Positions 7,851-15,081 of a stretch of 15,597 bases of DNA are shown here, in pieces; position 1 is the stretch's first letter; each line of letters opens with the position of its first letter. Location: the NCBI GenBank assembly GCA_903944755.1, contig CAJATB010000155.1, positions 1 to 15,597 on the forward strand, read 5' to 3'. The DNA is from an uncultured Bacteroidota bacterium (GTDB taxonomy: Bacteria; Bacteroidota; Bacteroidia; Chitinophagales; Chitinophagaceae). Below the pieces are notes generated by a model. It made no database searches and had not been told where the DNA came from. It was given only the letters and a program-made list of their open reading frames with translations. The position numbers and the translations under genes were made by a program.

Positions 7851-10800
7851 TTAAAAATTGCATTTAATACTAATGTTAAAAGTTTTTGAATTTGGATAAC
7901 CGCCCAAATCAACCCCAAAAAGTGCAGGATTGTCACCATAACTATTAATTTCTGGATCATAACCAGAATAATTAGTAAACGTAAATAAATTATTTGCACC
8001 AACAGCGAATCTTAAATTAGTAACCCCTTTAATAAAACCACTTGGCAAAGTATACCCTAGATTAATATTTTTAATTCTCACAAAACTACCGTCTTCTATA
8101 AATCTTCTAGAAAAAGGAAGTGTTCTCCAGAATTGTCTAATAATTTTTGGTCCTGTTGCATTTGAATTATCTGCGCCATCTTTCCAAGCACCTTCAAAAG
8201 CACTTAAAGAAATATTTTTTGAAGTACCTAGATTCCCATTCCATGCCGAATTCATATTAACGATATCATTGCCTTGCACCCCATTAATAAAAATACTCAA
8301 ATCGAGGTTTTTGTATTTGAAATTATTAGTGAATCCAAATGTGTAATCAGGATTAACGTCACCAATAAAGGTTCTATCAGAAACTGAAAGTGAAGTTGGG
8401 TCATTATCTAAATTCTTGTATTTAACCTCCCCAATCATCCTTTTAATGATGTTTACTGGCTGGGACATATATAATAAGGAATTTCTAACTTCTGCTTCGT
8501 TGTCAAAAAACCCGTCTTCTACATAGCCATATAAGGCGCCAATAGGCATACCAGGCACTTGAATAAATGGAGCGTCTCTAGTAGAAATATTACTTGCATA
8601 TTGTTCTTTTAAATCACCTCCTAAGCTAATAATCTTATTTCGGTTAAACGAAATATTGAAATTTGATTTCCACTGAAAATCTTTTGTATTTATAATAGTT
8701 GCATCTAATGCAACCTCAAGTCCCTTGTTTTCAATTGAACCAGAATTTCTTAGTTGACGCTGAAATCCAGTTGAAGCCGGGGTTGTAATATATTGTAACA
8801 AATCGTTGGTTGTTTTCAAATACACATCAATATGTATATTCAAAGCCCCTTTCAAAAATCCAACATCTAACCCTGCATTATACGCATTGGTTGTTTCCCA
8901 TTTCAATTCAGGGTTTGCTGGACCAGCGTAAACATCATCAGCTAAACCTGTCTGCACCGAGCCACCGAATGGATAATTATATACTCCCAATTTTGATAGA
9001 GAAGCATAAGATCCAATTCCTTGGTTACCTGTTTCTCCATAGCTAGCTCTCCAAATAAATTCGTTAATAAACGGCATCGATTCCATGAAATCTTCTTTAT
9101 GCATTTTCCAAGCAAGTCCAGCAGAGGAGAAATCAGACCATTTATTATTCTTTCCAAATTTACTTGAACCATCTTTTCGTTGTGATACGGATAAAGAATA
9201 TTTATCATTAAAAGTATAGTTTACCCTTCCTAAATAAGAGTTTAAATTTGATTGATATTTGTTTGTAATAATAGGTAAGATTTGTTCTGCAGATTGCATA
9301 TTTTCATTCTGAAGCAAATCGTTCGGGAAAGTTTTAGCTTCGGCCCTTTGTGATTGACCAATATTTTGCTCAAATGTACTAGCTGCAGTTGCTGTAAAAC
9401 TATGCTTACCAGTTCTTTTAGTGAAAGTCAAGATACTTTCCGAAACTAAGCTAGACCAATTATTATCTGATTTCAATCCCCAACCCTTGGAAGCAAATCC
9501 TTCGTAAACAGTTCTTGGATAGTATTGATCCCTGCTATTACTTCCATAATTAACACCAAGGTTTTGTTTGAATTTCAGATTTTTGCTTATTGCAGCTTCA
9601 ACATAATTGGAAGTAAATATATTGATAGCTGAAACCTTATTAAGTACACTATTTACGTAAATAAAAGGGTTCGTTATAAAATCATCTCCAAGACCATCGT
9701 AATCCTCAATAGTTCTCATTGTGCTAGGAAAGGTTAGCGCCGACCTAATAACACCAGCACTTGCGGCATCTGACTTATCAGTCCCAGTTTTAACGCCTTG
9801 CATAGTTGAATTAGAAAGTGCCGTGCTAGTTCCCACTTTAAAGAATTTACCAACATTTCGATTTAAGTTAAAACTTAACCCAATTTTTTTAAAGTTCGAG
9901 TTTTGAATAACGCCATCTTGGTTGGTATGACTTAAAGTAAGGTTATGGTTGCCGGCCTCACTTGCACCTGATATATTCAGACTATACTGTTGACTGTACC
10001 CTTTTCTAAAAATTTGATCTTGCCAATTATTACGCTCATTCTCATACAAAGAAAGATCCGGGTATAATAAGTTATAATTAGTGCCATCATATTTATTGGA
10101 ATTCTGGTAGGCGATGTTTTGAAAATTCGCATATTCATAAGGATTCAGTACTCTAATAATTTTACTTACTTCTGACATACCAATATTTACATTCAATTCT
10201 ACTTTATCTTTTCCAATTTTACCTTTCCTCGTTGTTATTAATACAACTCCATTAGCTCCTCTTGATCCGTAAATTGCTGTAGCAGATGCATCCTTTAAAA
10301 CGTCAATAGACTCAATATCATTAGGGTTAATAAACGATAAGGCATTAATAGTTTGTTTTTCGTCACCGCCTAAAGACTCAGGCGTAGAACCAGAACTAGT
10401 ATTATTAAAAGGAACTCCGTCAATTACGTATAATGGCTCAGTTCCACCAAGGAAGGAATTAGCACCACGAATTTTTATACTCAAGCCAGCTCCAGGTGCA
10501 CCATCATTTTGAGTAACATTCACCCCAGCCAATTTTCCTTGCATTGCTTGTAAGATATTATTTGGGTTATCTCTTACTAATTCCTCGCGTGTAAGCCTTT
10601 GAATGGCTCCAGTAACTTCTGTTTTCTTAAGGCTACCATAGCCAATCACCACGACATCAGATAGTGTCGATGCCAATGAAATTAACTCGAAATTTAAGAC
10701 AGCGTTATTACCTATCACTTTTTCAGCGTTTTCCATTCCTACATAAGAGGCAGAAAGTCTTAAAGTACCTGCAGCGACATCAATCGTATATTGACCTTTG

Positions 10801-10967
10801 ATATTGGTAAGCAAAGTACCCTTTAGGCCCTTAGCAGAAATAGCAGCACCAACTAAAGGCTCTCCTTTTTCATTAGTTACAGTACCTGTAATTCGTTTTG
10901 TTTGAGCGGTAACTAAATAACTTGATAATACACATAGTAGTAGCAAGAAAAATTTATTTTTTCCCAT
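7851..10967 (-). CDS. SusC-like TonB-dependent outer-membrane transporter (SusC/RagA family)
   Basis: A 1038-residue outer-membrane transporter that, with SusD, brings oligosaccharides into the periplasm using TonB energy. The signal peptide covers residues 1-21 (ending VTA|Q). A CarboxypepD_reg-like beta-sandwich domain follows (about 24-97, starting RITGTVTNEKGEPLVGA). The TonB box DVVVIGYG is at about 104-111. The plug domain carries the SusC/RagA signature around YVIDGVPFNN and the segment DPNDIESIDVLKDASATAIYGSRGANG-like stretch that closes it (seen here as NPNDIESIDVLKD, then ASATAIYGSRGANGVV). The 22-strand barrel ends in ISIKCNF with the terminal Phe typical of outer-membrane barrels. 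There is no STN domain, so control by an anti-sigma factor is not expected; the adjacent AraC regulator fits. It is the first gene of the minus-strand operon. Confidence 0.97.
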   Translation of the reverse strand: MGKNKFFLLLLCVLSSYLVTAQTKRITGTVTNEKGEPLVGAAISAKGLKGTLLTNIKGQYTIDVAAGTLRLSASYVGMENAEKVIGNNAVLNFELISLASTLSDVVVIGYGSLKKTEVTGAIQRLTREELVRDNPNNILQAMQGKLAGVNVTQNDGAPGAGLSIKIRGANSFLGGTEPLYVIDGVPFNNTSSGSTPESLGGDEKQTINALSFINPNDIESIDVLKDASATAIYGSRGANGVVLITTRKGKIGKDKVELNVNIGMSEVSKIIRVLNPYEYANFQNIAYQNSNKYDGTNYNLLYPDLSLYENERNNWQDQIFRKGYSQQYSLNISGASEAGNHNLTLSHTNQDGVIQNSNFKKIGLSFNLNRNVGKFFKVGTSTALSNSTMQGVKTGTDKSDAASAGVIRSALTFPSTMRTIEDYDGLGDDFITNPFIYVNSVLNKVSAINIFTSNYVEAAISKNLKFKQNLGVNYGSNSRDQYYPRTVYEGFASKGWGLKSDNNWSSLVSESILTFTKRTGKHSFTATAASTFEQNIGQSQRAEAKTFPNDLLQNENMQSAEQILPIITNKYQSNLNSYLGRVNYTFNDKYSLSVSQRKDGSSKFGKNNKWSDFSSAGLAWKMHKEDFMESMPFINEFIWRASYGETGNQGIGSYASLSKLGVYNYPFGGSVQTGLADDVYAGPANPELKWETTNAYNAGLDVGFLKGALNIHIDVYLKTTNDLLQYITTPASTGFQRQLRNSGSIENKGLEVALDATIINTKDFQWKSNFNISFNRNKIISLGGDLKEQYASNISTRDAPFIQVPGMPIGALYGYVEDGFFDNEAEVRNSLLYMSQPVNIIKRMIGEVKYKNLDNDPTSLSVSDRTFIGDVNPDYTFGFTNNFKYKNLDLSIFINGVQGNDIVNMNSAWNGNLGTSKNISLSAFEGAWKDGADNSNATGPKIIRQFWRTLPFSRRFIEDGSFVRIKNINLGYTLPSGFIKGVTNLRFAVGANNLFTFTNYSGYDPEINSYGDNPALFGVDLGGYPNSKTFNISIKCNF

Positions 10968-10984
10968 ATGGCAATTAATTTAAT

Positions 10985-10992
10985 CAAATGTA
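10985..10992 (-). promoter_or_regulatory. Candidate -7 box of the susC promoter
   Basis: On the minus strand this reads TACATTTG, a perfect match to the Bacteroidota -7 consensus TAnnTTTG. It lies 17 bases before the susC ATG, which would leave a leader of about 10 bases. I do not find a TTG at the expected -33 distance. A weak -33 would fit a promoter that needs an activator such as the divergent AraC protein, but a chance match in AT-rich DNA is possible. Confidence 0.4.
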
Positions 10993-11030
10993 GATATATA
11001 TAGAATAAATATATGATACTATTTTATCCA

Positions 11031-11054
11031 TTAATTGTATTTTTTTACAATTAA
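11031..11054. promoter_or_regulatory. Perfect 9-bp inverted repeat, candidate operator
   Basis: The arms TTAATTGTA (11031-11039) and TACAATTAA (11046-11054) are exact inverted repeats separated by six T. The centre lies about 75 bp upstream of the susC start codon and about 45-50 bp upstream of the candidate -7 box, a reasonable place for an activator site. AraC-type proteins often bind direct repeats, so this may instead serve another factor or form a hairpin. Function is inferred. Confidence 0.4.
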
Positions 11055-11060
11055 AGAGGC

Positions 11061-11081
11061 TAATAATTATTGAAATTATTA
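11061..11081. repeat. Second inverted repeat in the divergent region
   Basis: The arms TAATAATT (11061-11068) and AATTATTA (11074-11081) are exact, with a 5-base spacer, only 6 bp after the first repeat. Both arms are pure A/T, so chance is a real possibility. I list it because it sits in tandem with the better repeat in the control region. Confidence 0.25.
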
Positions 11082-11175
11082 TTAAATAAATGATTAAAAG
11101 GCGATTATCCTAAATTTTATTGATAGATTTACCTTAGAATTCGAATGGTATTAATTTAACGTAAATAAAACTACT

Positions 11176-12042
11176 TTGCTTAAAGAAATAACTCCATTAA
11201 CTGCAAGTGATTGCTTTACAGTGTTTTCGAGGACCAAAACAGAGTTTGATTTCCCATTACATTTTCATGAAGAATATGAACTAAACTTTATTCTTCATGC
11301 TAGAGGAGCTAAAAGAATCATAGGAGATCATATGGAAGAAATTAGTGATTTGGAACTTGTATTAATAGGACCAAATCTCCCTCATTGTTGGAAAACACAC
11401 TTATGTAAAAGCAAAAAAATAATAGAAATCACTATTCAATTTCATAGAGAGCTTTTTGATGACAAATTTTTGAGACGCAATCAGTTATGCTTAATTAATG
11501 AAATGTTCGAGAAGTCAAAAAGAGGCATCTCCTTTTCTAAATCGACTATTCTAAAAATACAAAATAAACTTAAGCGTTTTTCGGAAAAAAAGGGTTTTGA
11601 TTCAGTTTTGGAGCTCATGTCCACACTCAATGAATTATCAAAATCTAAAAATATGAAAGTGCTTTCAGATGGGTGTGTGCGCACAAGTAAGCCTAACTAT
11701 CATAGTAGAAGAATTGAAAAGGTAGTTGAATACTTAATTCAACATTTTGACAAGAAAGTAACATTAAGTGATGTAGCCAAATTAGCCAATATGACCGAAG
11801 TATCGTTTAGTAGATTTTTTAAAGCAAATACTGGTATTACTTTTATAGACAATTTATTAGAGATAAGAATTGCAAATGCTTCTAGATTATTGATTGACAC
11901 AAGTCAAAATATTACCGAAATTGCCTATAATTGCGGCTTCAATAATATTTCAAATTTTAATAGGCTTTTCAAAAAGAAAAAAGGGTGCGCTCCTAAAGCC
12001 TTTCGTGAAGACTATAATTATGAAAGTCGCGTATTTATTTAA
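11176..12042 (+). CDS. AraC-family transcriptional regulator with cupin sensor domain, probable mannan operon regulator
   Basis: A 288-residue cytoplasmic regulator. The N-terminal part (about 15-95) looks like an AraC-type cupin sensor, with PLHFHEEYELNFIL (27-40) and GPNLPHCW (65-72) as the typical His-rich strands. The C-terminal part (about 177-280) has two helix-turn-helix units: VTLSDVAKLANMTEVSFSRFFK (195-216, first unit, in two parts) and ITEIAYNCGFNNISNFNRLF (246-265), then the closing CAPKAFRED. I chose the TTG at 11176 as start: a stop lies upstream in frame at 11152-11154, no ATG occurs in between, and the first internal ATG would remove the sensor strands. It is transcribed away from the susC operon across a 208-bp shared control region, which makes it the likely local regulator. 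The inducer, perhaps a mannose-containing disaccharide, is inferred only. Confidence 0.93.
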   Translation: MLKEITPLTASDCFTVFSRTKTEFDFPLHFHEEYELNFILHARGAKRIIGDHMEEISDLELVLIGPNLPHCWKTHLCKSKKIIEITIQFHRELFDDKFLRRNQLCLINEMFEKSKRGISFSKSTILKIQNKLKRFSEKKGFDSVLELMSTLNELSKSKNMKVLSDGCVRTSKPNYHSRRIEKVVEYLIQHFDKKVTLSDVAKLANMTEVSFSRFFKANTGITFIDNLLEIRIANASRLLIDTSQNITEIAYNCGFNNISNFNRLFKKKKGCAPKAFREDYNYESRVFI

Positions 12043-12053
12043 ATAAAAAACAT

Positions 12054-12713
12054 ATGAAATTCATTCAACAGAAATTTTTAGTGCTGCTATTTGCCATTTG
12101 TATAATTCAATCAAATGCACAACCATTTATTAATGAAATAAATGCATTCAGAAAAACAGATTCTATCAATACACCTATAAAGAAGCCTATTCTATTTATT
12201 GGCAGTTCAAGTTTTACAAATTGGAAAGATGTATCAGTTTACTTTCCAAAACATACTATTTTAAATAGAGGTTTTGGTGGCTCTTCTTTACCTCATTTAA
12301 TAACCTATGCAGAGGATATTATATTTAAATACAACCCTAAGCAAATTGTTATTTACTGTGGCGAAAACGACCTGTCAGGTGGTCCACAAATTACTTCAGA
12401 AGTAGTATTAGAAAGATTTACCGAACTATTTAAGTTAATTAGAAGTAGGTACCCAAAAGTTCCTATTGCTTATATTTCAATGAAGCCTAGTCCGAGCAGG
12501 GAGAAATTATTAAATGTAATGCAGGAAGGAAACGAAAAAATAAAAAAATTCATACAGGTTCAAAAAAAATCCGTCTACATCAATGTATACAGTAGTATGT
12601 TAAACCAAGATGGAAGTATAATGACTGATATTTTTTTATCAGATAAATTGCACATGAATAAAAAGGGTTATGAGATTTGGCAAAAAATAATCGAGCCATA
12701 CTTGGTAAAATAA
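12054..12713 (+). CDS. Secreted SGNH/GDSL hydrolase, possible mannan acetyl esterase
   Basis: A 219-residue serine esterase of the SGNH superfamily. The signal peptide covers about 1-22 (ending SNA|Q), with no lipobox, so a periplasmic or secreted location is expected. The four blocks are present: FIGSSSF (48-54; nucleophile by alignment Ser52), NRGFGGS (71-77; oxyanion Gly), CGENDLS (102-108; GxND with Asn105), and DKLHMNKKGY (197-206; Asp197 and His200). The length fits a single catalytic domain. It begins 11 bp after the araC stop and is likely co-transcribed with it. Plant mannans are often O-acetylated, so removal of acetyl groups before GH26 attack is a reasonable inference from context; the sequence alone does not give the substrate, and a housekeeping lysophospholipase-like role remains possible. 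Confidence 0.9.
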   Translation: MKFIQQKFLVLLFAICIIQSNAQPFINEINAFRKTDSINTPIKKPILFIGSSSFTNWKDVSVYFPKHTILNRGFGGSSLPHLITYAEDIIFKYNPKQIVIYCGENDLSGGPQITSEVVLERFTELFKLIRSRYPKVPIAYISMKPSPSREKLLNVMQEGNEKIKKFIQVQKKSVYINVYSSMLNQDGSIMTDIFLSDKLHMNKKGYEIWQKIIEPYLVK

Positions 12714-12807
12714 GTCCGTTGGCTAAAAAAAATTGTCAAAAATGCACTTTGTTTTTGTGTAATAGCTGATAGAGGCCGTTAACTTACATTAGGTTAGGGG
12801 CAAAAAT

Positions 12808-12833
12808 TAACCGCTATAAGAATATAGCGGTTA
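12808..12833. terminator. 11-bp perfect hairpin, possible terminator
   Basis: The arms TAACCGCTATA (12808-12818) and TATAGCGGTTA (12823-12833) pair perfectly around the loop AGAA. It lies 95 bp after the esterase stop, a fair place to end the araC-esterase transcript. On the plus strand no T-run follows. On the minus strand the hairpin is followed by ATTTTTG, the better intrinsic-terminator shape, but no minus-strand gene is seen to its right. Its direction of action is therefore uncertain. Confidence 0.5.
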
Positions 12834-12863
12834 CTCAAATTGAATCACCATTCATAGCCCCCT

Positions 12864-13037
12864 ATGAAAAAGTTTATATTAAATTATTATACTCCGTTTT
12901 ACTAACTACTTCACTACATCGCTACCATTATCAATCCATTACAAGGAAAAACCTTCAATACCCAAAGCTAGCTATAGGCACAAACTAGTATTGGGTACAA
13001 TACAAGTAAAAAACACCTAAAATTAGTATTAACAGGT
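12864..13037 (+). pseudogene. Possible decayed small secreted-protein gene
   Basis: An ATG at 12864 opens with MKKFIL, like a signal peptide start, but meets TAA at 12903. The same frame then continues with two further stops to a final TAA at about 13035, through segments such as NPLQGKTFNTQS and KKHLKLVLTGKA that look protein-like. I recognise no family. It may be a dead gene or only chance composition in a low-GC gap. Confidence 0.2.
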
Positions 13038-13085
13038 AAAGCGTAATTATTTTGCAATAATTCTATGGGTTTACTAACTTACATA

Positions 13086-13090
13086 AAAGG
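13086..13090 (+). promoter_or_regulatory. Shine-Dalgarno-like site before the FAD oxidoreductase
   Basis: A purine-rich AAAGG lies 6 bases before the ATG at 13097 and supports that start. Such sites are not common in front of Bacteroidota genes, and the other genes in this window lack a clear one. Confidence 0.4.
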
Positions 13091-13096
13091 AAAAAA

Positions 13097-14254
13097 ATGG
13101 CAATATCAGTATGGGAAAAAGAGACCTATTATGCACCAAAGGATGTGGTGATTGTAGGTTGTGGATTTGTAGGATTATGGACCGCTTATGAGCTAATTCA
13201 TAAATATCCAAAGTTAAAAATTACCATATTAGAAAAGGGCACTATACCATCGGGAGCAAGTACACGTAATGCGGGATTTTCTTGCTTTGGAAGCGTTTCG
13301 GAATTAATGTTTGATGTTGAATTAATGGGAGAAGCCACTATGCTAGAAACAGTGAAAATGCGCTACCAAGGTTTACAAAGAATACAAGCTGTATTTGATA
13401 AAAAAGTAATGGATTACGAAGGCAATGGCGGATATGAATTAATTGAAAAAAATGGCAGCTACCCTATTGAACGTTTGAATGACGATATTGCTTATTTAAA
13501 TAAAATACTAGCACCCGTATTAGGGATTGGTAACAAAAAAAGTAGCGCACCTATTTACAAGGATGTTTCTAATAAAATAAGCCAGTTTGGATTTCAACAA
13601 ATACAAGCTTTAGCTTACAGCCCCTATGAAGGTCAATTACATTCTGCTAAATTAGTAATTGCATTACAGCAAGCGGTGCAGGCAAAGGGGGTGCAAATAT
13701 TATTTAACACCGAAGTAAAGAAATTCAAAAGCCATAGTGGTGGCGTAAGCATACAAACTAATTTGGAGGGTGATTTGGAAACTAAGCAAATAGTAATATG
13801 CACCAATGGTTTTGCAAAAACACTATTGCCTAAATTGGATGTAGTCCCAGCAAGAGGCCAGGTATTTGTTACAGCCCCTATCCCCGACTTTAGGTTAAAG
13901 GGAACCTTCCATTTTGACGAGGGTTATTATTATTTTAGAAATGTGGGTGACCGTTTATTATTAGGAGGTGCAAGGAACAAAGCATTTGCTGCAGAAAAAA
14001 CCACTTCACTAGAAACCACCAAGCTAATACAGGACACATTAGAGCAATTCATGATGAAACGAATATTGCCAAAAGGTAGTAAGAAACCAAAAATAGAAAT
14101 GCGTTGGAGTGGCGTAATGGCAATGGGTAAAGAAAAGAAGCCTATTATACAGGAAGTACAACCCAATGTATATTGTGCAGTACGTATGAATGGAATGGGC
14201 GTTGCAATTGCACCAATTGTTGCCCAAAAAGCAGTTAAATTAATGCGCGGGTAA
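13097..14254 (+). CDS. FAD-dependent oxidoreductase, DAO family
   Basis: A 385-residue cytoplasmic flavoprotein, likely oxidising an amine or amino acid C-N bond. The dinucleotide-binding motif VVIVGCGFVGLWTAYEL (17-33) carries the GxGxxG glycines at 21, 23 and 26, and the acid Glu46 in ILEKG fits the ribose contact. GASTRNAGF (53-61) is the second FAD contact typical of the DAO fold. Further family stretches are VVPARGQVFVTAPI, YYYFRNVGDRLLLGGAR and, near the C-terminus, RWSGVMAMGKEKKPII and RMNGMGVAIAP. No C-terminal Rieske domain, signal peptide or membrane helix is seen. Enzymes of this shape include gamma-glutamylputrescine oxidase and glycine/sarcosine oxidases; the sequence does not let me choose. 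The gene stands alone upstream of trmB, which has its own promoter box 4 bp past the stop. Confidence 0.88.
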   Translation: MAISVWEKETYYAPKDVVIVGCGFVGLWTAYELIHKYPKLKITILEKGTIPSGASTRNAGFSCFGSVSELMFDVELMGEATMLETVKMRYQGLQRIQAVFDKKVMDYEGNGGYELIEKNGSYPIERLNDDIAYLNKILAPVLGIGNKKSSAPIYKDVSNKISQFGFQQIQALAYSPYEGQLHSAKLVIALQQAVQAKGVQILFNTEVKKFKSHSGGVSIQTNLEGDLETKQIVICTNGFAKTLLPKLDVVPARGQVFVTAPIPDFRLKGTFHFDEGYYYFRNVGDRLLLGGARNKAFAAEKTTSLETTKLIQDTLEQFMMKRILPKGSKKPKIEMRWSGVMAMGKEKKPIIQEVQPNVYCAVRMNGMGVAIAPIVAQKAVKLMRG

Positions 14255-14257
14255 TAC

Positions 14258-14265
14258 TATCTTTG
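14258..14265 (+). promoter_or_regulatory. -7 promoter box directly ahead of trmB
   Basis: TATCTTTG is a perfect match to the Bacteroidota -7 consensus TAnnTTTG. It ends only 4 bases before the trmB ATG at 14270, so transcription would begin at or next to the start codon. No TTG is seen at the usual -33 distance, within the end of the upstream gene. The box sits in the 15-bp gap between the two genes. Confidence 0.55.
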
Positions 14266-14269
14266 CCGC

Positions 14270-15076
14270 ATGGGGCAGAAAAAACTAATCAAGTTTGCGG
14301 CAATAAAGGAATATGAAAATGTATTGGAATACCCACAAGGTATGCCAGGCAAATGGGCTGCATTTTTTACTGAATTAGGAAAAGACAGTGTGCACATTTC
14401 ATTGGACCAACTGCCTGTTGAACAACCCAATAAGCCATTGCTATTAGAATTAGCTTGCGGCCGTGGCGAATATGCGGTAAGCTTGGGCCGTATGTTCCCC
14501 GAACAAAATTTTATAGGACTCGATATTAAGGGAAACCGCATTTGGAAAGGCGCGGGCATTGCTATTAAAGAAGGGCTAAAGAATATAGCTTTTGTAAGAA
14601 CGCAGATTGACCAAGTAACCAACTATTTTAAAAAAGATGAAGTAAGTGAAATATGGATCACTTTTCCTGACCCGCAAATACGTTTATCCAAAGCGAAGAA
14701 GCGACTTACACACCCAAAATTTCTTAGGCAATACCAACAGTTTTTACAACCAGGCGGAATAGTACATTTAAAAACTGATAGCCCAAATTTGTATCAGTTC
14801 ACCTTAGCGGTAATTGAACTTTATGAATTAACCTTATTGGAACAAACAGCCGACTTATATGCGCAAGCAAGTATTGATCCGCGTTGCACCATTAAAACTT
14901 ACTATGAAGGTTTGAATATTGCAGGCAGTAATAAAATACATTATATACAATTTAAGCTAGACAAAGCATTGCCAGCCGATAAGGAAGAAATATTAAAGGA
15001 AATAATAGCAACTTTTGAAGTAACAGAAACGCACGACGCAAAACGAGAAAGAGGCATGCAACCAAAAGAAAAATAA
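14270..15076 (+). CDS. trmB: tRNA (guanine-N7-)-methyltransferase TrmB
   Basis: Transfers a methyl group from S-adenosylmethionine to N7 of guanine 46 in the variable loop of tRNA. The protein has 268 residues, a little longer than the usual 210-240, with an N-terminal extension of about 50 residues and a charged C-terminal tail. SAM-binding motif I is LLELACGRGEYAVSLG (58-73), followed by FIGLDIKGNRIWKGA (81-95). The TrmB-specific stretch WITFPDPQIRLSKAKKRLTH (129-148) holds the substrate and catalytic residues. LKTDSPNLY and the C-terminal TYYEG complete the family pattern. It is cytoplasmic. The gene is 15 bp after the oxidoreductase gene and 5 bp before the DUF5522 gene, so the three downstream genes (trmB, DUF5522, MGMT-like) form a likely operon. 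Confidence 0.95.
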   Translation: MGQKKLIKFAAIKEYENVLEYPQGMPGKWAAFFTELGKDSVHISLDQLPVEQPNKPLLLELACGRGEYAVSLGRMFPEQNFIGLDIKGNRIWKGAGIAIKEGLKNIAFVRTQIDQVTNYFKKDEVSEIWITFPDPQIRLSKAKKRLTHPKFLRQYQQFLQPGGIVHLKTDSPNLYQFTLAVIELYELTLLEQTADLYAQASIDPRCTIKTYYEGLNIAGSNKIHYIQFKLDKALPADKEEILKEIIATFEVTETHDAKRERGMQPKEK

Positions 15077-15081
15077 AAACA

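Larger units (their letters stand above)
10968..11175. promoter_or_regulatory. Divergent control region between the mannan operon and araC
   Basis: A 208-bp, very AT-rich non-coding stretch between the start of the susC gene (minus strand) and the araC gene (plus strand). It must hold the promoters for both transcripts. It contains a candidate susC -7 box and two inverted repeats, listed separately. I do not see a complete promoter for araC. Confidence 0.75.
12714..13096. other. 383-bp gap without an intact gene
   Basis: This stretch separates the mannan locus from the housekeeping genes. It holds the hairpin at 12808-12833 and a stop-interrupted reading frame at 12864-13037, both listed separately. 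No tRNA, intact ORF or clear promoter box is seen. The best near-match to a -7 box is TTATTTTG at 13047-13054, with one mismatch. Confidence 0.7.

Noticed and set aside
7828..7863. A longer SusD start at 7863
   Set aside because: It would overlap the susC stop and put 12 residues before an already complete lipoprotein signal. The ATG at 7827 is better.
8942..9208. Frames of 78 and 88 residues inside the susC gene
   Set aside because: They overlap the conserved SusC barrel and encode composition-driven, non-family sequence.
11172..11178. TACTTTG at the araC start as a promoter -7 box
   Set aside because: It has one base too few for TAnnTTTG and overlaps the start codon itself, so the message would begin inside the gene.
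12785..12800. A second hairpin just before the strong one (TAAC with GTTA)
   Set aside because: The stem is only 4-5 bp with a large loop and no T-run, so it is likely chance.
14257..14622. A 121-residue open frame on the minus strand opposite trmB
   Set aside because: It lies wholly within trmB, whose motifs are clear, and its translation shows no family pattern. It is an antisense shadow.
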